This document shows, one piece after another, positions 59,363 to 64,000 of a stretch of DNA of 64,000 nt (the first letter of the stretch is position 1; each line of letters starts with the position of its first letter). The translations under genes were made by a program, and so were the position numbers. Source of the DNA: Manduca sexta (lineage: Eukaryota > Arthropoda > Insecta > Lepidoptera > Sphingidae); assembly GCF_014839805.1 (NCBI RefSeq), contig NC_051137.1, forward strand, positions 7,367,170 through 7,431,169. Direction: 5' to 3'. The notes under the pieces were generated by a model. That model ran no database searches. It had not been told where the DNA came from and saw nothing but the letters and a program-made list of their open reading frames with translations.

Positions 59363-59665
59363 CATAGATTTAATTTTGGAAATAAGTAAAAGATACATAT
59401 TACAAAATTAGCATAACCTATACATATAAGAAAATAAACTGTTCACCCAGTGTAATGAAATTCAAACAAAGTGGAAAAGTAATATTTTGCTATACAAAAG
59501 AATCAAAACTAGATTCATAATCAGTTCACTTTGTAAGGAGATGTGCGTTAAAGAGCAAGGAGGAAGATATGGAAATTAAGAATCTTTTAATAGTTTTTTC
59601 TTTGTCAGTTATATTAACAATGCACTACAACAGAAATAAAACAAATGATCATAATTTTTCAGCAA

Positions 59666-59671
59666 TTTATT
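59666..59671 (-). terminator. Rpn3 poly(A) signal
   Basis: AATAAA on the minus strand, 87 bases past the Rpn3 stop codon. Confidence 0.55.
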
Positions 59672-59757
59672 AGCACTTGGTATTCAATGTTACATCTATT
59701 TCAAATTATGATCCACAAATGGAGGTTATTAAAGGTAATTTTTTTTAACATTTTAAT

Positions 59758-61242
59758 TTAAGGGAAACCATCATCATCCTCTTCAGCCATTTCCTTAGCA
59801 AGCTCCAAATCCTGTTGTTCTCTTTCACGTCTCTCCTCAGCACTTTCCAACTCCTTGCCATATGACTTGGGTGGATATCTCATAGCCTTAACACTCTGAT
59901 TGTGTAATTCCAAGCAAAATGATATGCGCTGGTGGAAGGCAAGCTGTGGCTCCCGAGTGCAATATATGTCAGAACTTTCCTTGTTGCTCATGTAACCCTT
60001 TTCAGGATCCAAAGTAGCTTCAATAACTCCATCTCTAATGGCCTTAGCTACTATAAATTCAGCATCTTCAGCAGAGTCTAAGCCCAGTTTCCGGGCAATG
60101 TCTTTAGGAGATATACGTGAGTAAGACATGCCAATTGAACGGATTGCAGTCTTAATAACATTTTGTCTAAGACGTAATATCAATGTGAAAGTGTGATCAC
60201 TTCGGAACTGGGGCCCAAAGTTCTCTAACACCTCTCCAAATCTTTGTAAGTTGCCAAGCCTCACTGCTTGCGTTAGTTGGAAATAGGGTGCTAATGCTTT
60301 CCTGAGAGGAGCTTGACGGAATATGGCACGCTCTGGGATATCACCTAAAAGAAGTTCCACAACAATAGCCAATTTTTGCACAGTTTGACGGAATCCAACT
60401 GCAGCTGTTTGTGGAGCTTTCCTTAGAGCCTGCACCAAGTGCTTGTGTGCATCACTGTATTCAAGACGGGCAGCCTTTATTCTACCCAGATAGTACATAA
60501 ATCTTGCCCACTCATTATTGCTTGCATTTTCAGGGAAGACAGACTTGCTCACTAATTTGTCTGCTTGATCATACAAAGAGTAATGTAGATAGTTGCGCAA
60601 AAGGCAATTGATGAGAACAGCTTGGCCTTCATAATCATTGCGGAGGGTAGAAGTCCGCAGGCGCGCATGTAAGAGCCCTCTAATAAGGTCCAGCTTATTT
60701 GTGAGTTCGAATACACGAGAATGGTAGAAATAACATTTAGCAGCAATCAAATCAAGCGTTCTTCTATTTTGGGCAGTCACTTTGTTCATTAACTGCTGCG
60801 AGCACTCCGTAGCTTCCTCCAGTCTGTTTGTGTCTAACAAACGTAGCAGTACTAAAAGATGCAAATAAACATCCGCCTCTGGTACCGGCTGTTTTGGGGC
60901 GCTTCTAGAACGTGGTGTTTCAATTTCCACTGCACCAGGAACAGGGTTCTCTACGAACACGAGCAGACCTTCCTTGTCTCCACTCGATGGGTAAATCTGG
61001 TTGATGATTGCACGCAAAACATTACCATTCAGTTTCCTTCTGGTGTTGGGCAGTGATCTCAATACGCGCATTGCAAATCTTGGCTCTTTGGAACTCACAG
61101 CCTTGTCGATCTGCCTGATGTGCTCTCTCAAATCCTGAACCGTGAGGACATCAGCGTCTTTCTTCACTTCGTTTGTTTCCCCTTCACCAGCCGAAGTGGG
61201 ACTTTCCACATTCTTCATCTCAACGTCTTCGATTGGTGCCAT
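59758..61242 (-). CDS. Rpn3: 26S proteasome regulatory lid subunit Rpn3 (PSMD3)
   Basis: Structural subunit of the 19S lid, needed to assemble and operate the 26S proteasome. One 494-residue frame with its own ATG, the length I recall for insect Rpn3 (vertebrate PSMD3 is somewhat longer). A charged N-terminus precedes a helical-repeat region; the PCI domain lies at about 330-425 ([18 protein letters not shown] ... [20 protein letters not shown]). The end shows the family's [20 protein letters not shown] and an acidic tail (EEDDDGFP). No intron is present. It is divergently placed about 1.0 kb from the ZCCHC-like gene, so the two may share a promoter region. The frames at 60552, 60859 and 61120 are shadows. 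Confidence 0.97.
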   Translation of the reverse strand: MAPIEDVEMKNVESPTSAGEGETNEVKKDADVLTVQDLREHIRQIDKAVSSKEPRFAMRVLRSLPNTRRKLNGNVLRAIINQIYPSSGDKEGLLVFVENPVPGAVEIETPRSRSAPKQPVPEADVYLHLLVLLRLLDTNRLEEATECSQQLMNKVTAQNRRTLDLIAAKCYFYHSRVFELTNKLDLIRGLLHARLRTSTLRNDYEGQAVLINCLLRNYLHYSLYDQADKLVSKSVFPENASNNEWARFMYYLGRIKAARLEYSDAHKHLVQALRKAPQTAAVGFRQTVQKLAIVVELLLGDIPERAIFRQAPLRKALAPYFQLTQAVRLGNLQRFGEVLENFGPQFRSDHTFTLILRLRQNVIKTAIRSIGMSYSRISPKDIARKLGLDSAEDAEFIVAKAIRDGVIEATLDPEKGYMSNKESSDIYCTREPQLAFHQRISFCLELHNQSVKAMRYPPKSYGKELESAEERREREQQDLELAKEMAEEDDDGFP

Positions 61243-62248
61243 TATGACTTTCTGTTATATTTTCAGTCTAATACAAGTAAAATCGTATTTCTTCGACAAA
61301 ATAGTAATCAAATTGAAAAGACAAATGAATTTGATTTGTCAAAAAATGCCGAGTAACTACGATTGTGTTGCATACAATAAAAACAATAATAGTAGCGTGA
61401 TAGTATGATTCTGTCCTTGTCTAACTAAGTAGAATGATACGTTAAAATGAGTACGTCATATTTTTTCTCGACTTATAAATTCTAATAATCTCCAAATGAA
61501 TATTTTAATATGGAACGGAGTTTCTAAATAAAGTTGACATTCTAAAAACACCAATGATTATCCATAAAAGCTCAGCATAAAAGAGTCATCACATAGTCAC
61601 TAATGTTATCTTTGCGATGGTACAATACTGTTCAATAGGTATGCAACGACGCGAGCACGGGCACGAGTCATAACATAATTTATGGCAAGGCTTTCCAAAT
61701 GGCACTCTAAATTCGTTTTTGATATTTACTTACCTCTTATATCGAAATTTAAAGGCTTATAATATTATATTGATTTTTATTATAATTTATCTTTCTGTAT
61801 TAAAATTTATATGACACACATATTCGATAAAAGTAAAGATCGAAAATTAGTCAAATATCTACCCTATTGAATAGGTCTGGTTTCAGATTCAGAAAGTAGA
61901 AACGGAATTTCCGGATAATAAATGCAACCTACACGTTCAGAGATCAACACAGATTAAATTTTTACGACATTCTACCATTGTCTTTGCCTTCTCTATTCCG
62001 TTCCATAGAGGCATAGACTATAGACACGACAAAACTACTAGCATTGCCTGTAGTTGCTTAACCAATATACTCTACTTGGAAAATACTGATAAAAGCTTAG
62101 AATTACTAATGTTACAGTTGAATATTTTTGGATTACAACCATCACCTTATTACAGAAACCGAGTGTGCCAAAAATTATAAGTAACGGACGCGCTTCGACA
62201 GCAGGGGACCGGTTGATTCTTTACATAAAATTTCAATGTGTTCTGGAA
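61243..62248. promoter_or_regulatory. Divergent intergenic region, Rpn3 / ZCCHC-like
   Basis: About 1 kb between the two divergent starts. Mostly AT-rich, with no obvious core elements. The plus frames at 61120-61408 run out of the Rpn3 N-terminus and are not genes. The frame of the ZCCHC-like exon is open back to 62165, with an acceptor-like 'ttattacag' near 62147-62155. Confidence 0.35.
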
Positions 62249-62902
62249 ATGGTTTGCAAAGAGGACGTGGTATCATGGTTTAAAGAATTGGAAAGCTATA
62301 AACGCATAGACGCAATGTGTACATTATTAAACATGTGTTTGCCGTTTGAACTGCGCTTTATCGGAACGTACTTGGAGGAGCTCGGCAAGCGCGACTTTCA
62401 GGAGTTGCGTGGTGCCGAACTAAGAGCAAACAACCCCACAGATCTGGCTGCGGACATTGGCGGCGCTAACACAGATCCTAGAACGCGACGGAAAATGGCT
62501 TTGTATGTGTCACTGTTGCGGTCATGCAACTTCGCGTGTGCCACCACATTGTACAACGCCATGGTCAGCTTAGAGCAGAGTGGACTGCTGAAAGGCCTGT
62601 ATGGCGACTTGCTCGAAGAAATCTTGCTATTGTACACGATGGCTCTACATCATCCTGCCTTCACATTCGACCAGAAGTCACATTTTGGTGAAATTTTAGA
62701 GAAATTGAAATTAGAAGACCAGAGAATACACTATACAGAGCAGCAGGAACATATAAATGTAGTACCCGTGAGTGGTGGCCTTACACAGTCTAATATAACA
62801 GCCAATATGTCAGTACCACCGCCTAATTTGTCTAATTTAGGACCACCGCCTGGTATCATGTTTGTTAAAACACCCGGGGTGCAGGTCAGTGTCATTCAGT
62901 AA
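62249..62902 (+). CDS. ZCCHC2/ZCCHC14-like protein, N-terminal exon
   Basis: Reads MVCKEDVVSWFKELESYKRI, then DAMCTLLNMCLPFELRFIGT, YLEELGKRDFQELRGAELRA and NNPTDL. This is the conserved N-terminal block that opens vertebrate ZCCHC14 and ZCCHC2, known mainly as RNA-binding or tailing cofactors. The ATG at 62249 is the first in the frame. The CCHC knuckle is not present here. The frame stops at 62902 after 217 residues, but GTGCAG|GTCAGT at 62886 is a phase-0 donor, so the gene probably continues beyond the window and the stop may be intronic. Function in insects is unknown to me. Confidence 0.75.
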   Translation: MVCKEDVVSWFKELESYKRIDAMCTLLNMCLPFELRFIGTYLEELGKRDFQELRGAELRANNPTDLAADIGGANTDPRTRRKMALYVSLLRSCNFACATTLYNAMVSLEQSGLLKGLYGDLLEEILLLYTMALHHPAFTFDQKSHFGEILEKLKLEDQRIHYTEQQEHINVVPVSGGLTQSNITANMSVPPPNLSNLGPPPGIMFVKTPGVQVSVIQ

Positions 62903-64000
62903 TATTCATTGAACATTGCTTGTTGGTAACCATAAAGGGGATAGAGAGTGTTACTTTAGGCACATTCATATTGTTGAGTAATGTTTTTAGTGAAAAAGTA
63001 TACTAGTACAATTTAAGTTGGCCTGATTTGTTGTATTTACATTTACATAAGCATACTTGTAAAGAAAAAATATTTTTCTCAAAAAAGGATTCCTAAACTG
63101 CTATGTTTTCAATTACTGCATGTGAATGATTGTAGGACTGATTATCAGTCATTCATTATTAATTCAGATGCATGTATTCATTTCTCTCATTTCTTATTGG
63201 ATATATGTATTGAAAATGAAAAAAATAATTACACCACATTGCCTATACTTATTATATATATTATATAGATTTCTAAACTTATTTTATTATATAAATATTA
63301 TGATCATTAATGTTATAATATTGTTGTACTTACATTCCTTTATTTATATTATAATTATATCATTTTTTTTTAAAATGAGTTAAATATTACATTCAATAAG
63401 ATTATTTCATATTTGAAATTATCTAATATGAATCTTTGTAAATACTTTATTAGTCATTGTTTATACACCATGTAAACAATCAAAACAATGTTCTGAACAA
63501 ACATTGAGTAAGTGTATCTTATAGCACAATTTCCTGCTGTTATTAGTTTGAACATTATTAAATTATTTCTCATTAAAATTATTTAATAATAGATAACAAT
63601 GACTTAAAGAATCTTATAAAAAAATATAATAATTTGTGAGTATCCTTATCTATTAAACAAAAAAGTATGTTGTAATATTATGTTATCAACAATAGTTATT
63701 TTCATTCATTCACTAAATGTGTATTCATGACACAATGACATACATAGTCATTAATAAAAAATCTTAATTAATTATTTTTATGGTTATGTTGTGGGAACAA
63801 CTATGCTTTCGGTTAAAGGATACATCAAGATTTAAGATGAGATTTAAACTATTAAAGCAATTTGTATGTAGCTATTATGATTGTAAATTTTTTATTTCAT
63901 CTAATTTAAAAGTTTTGATACATATAAAATAGTAAAGAAAAACCCAAATGTAAACAAATCATGACCAACTTTTCACTGGCCTCTATATCATCCATTTAGT
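62903..64000. other. AT-rich end of window
   Basis: Intron or 3' flank of the ZCCHC-like gene. The 85-codon frame at 63126-63383 is Ile/Leu/Phe-rich through AT bias. No exon, repeat or RNA gene was recognised. Confidence 0.45.

Noticed and set aside
63126..63383. 85-codon hydrophobic frame
   Set aside because: Ile/Leu/Phe/Tyr content follows from TA-rich sequence.

Overview
The window looks like nuclear DNA from an insect, most likely a moth or butterfly (Lepidoptera). It is AT-rich, coding sequence is broken into short exons with GT..AG introns, and intergenic and intronic DNA carries many degenerate dispersed repeats: tRNA-derived SINEs with B boxes, LINE-type 3' tails, and 'gcgaagccg..gcaaaagctag' type tails that I associate with Lepidoptera from memory. 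Nothing bacterial or viral was seen.

Layout. Positions 1-19,800 are a gene-poor stretch of AT-rich DNA with repeats, two GC-rich islands and one unexplained palindrome; it lies upstream of a developmental regulator. Positions 20,053-30,951 (+) hold Lim3, a LIM-homeodomain factor of the Lhx3/4 class, in seven phase-compatible exons. Positions 31,728-47,012 (-) hold Phlpp, a PH-domain/leucine-rich-repeat PP2C-like phosphatase, in seven phase-compatible exons. The two genes converge, with poly(A) signals about 125 bases apart. Positions 49,436-54,459 (-) hold a secreted CAP-superfamily protein (five exons). Positions 56,170-57,999 (-) hold a PIH1D3/DNAAF6-type axonemal dynein assembly factor (three exons). 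Positions 59,758-61,242 (-) hold the proteasome lid subunit Rpn3 as one uninterrupted exon. Positions 62,249-62,902 (+) hold the first recognisable coding exon of a ZCCHC2/ZCCHC14-like protein, divergent from Rpn3.

The genes do not form one pathway; this is ordinary mixed eukaryotic gene order. The most interesting signals are: (1) an in-frame 46-codon extension after the Lim3 UAG stop, ending in a second stop just before the first poly(A) signal, which suggests stop-codon readthrough or a mis-called base; (2) a possible alternative first exon of Phlpp that would remove the RA-like and PH domains while keeping frame; (3) a 29-bp-arm near-perfect palindrome, GC-rich islands and a GC-rich intronic element around Lim3 that may be regulatory. 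All exon joins were made by eye from splice consensus, reading phase and remembered family sequences; none was checked by alignment or transcript data.
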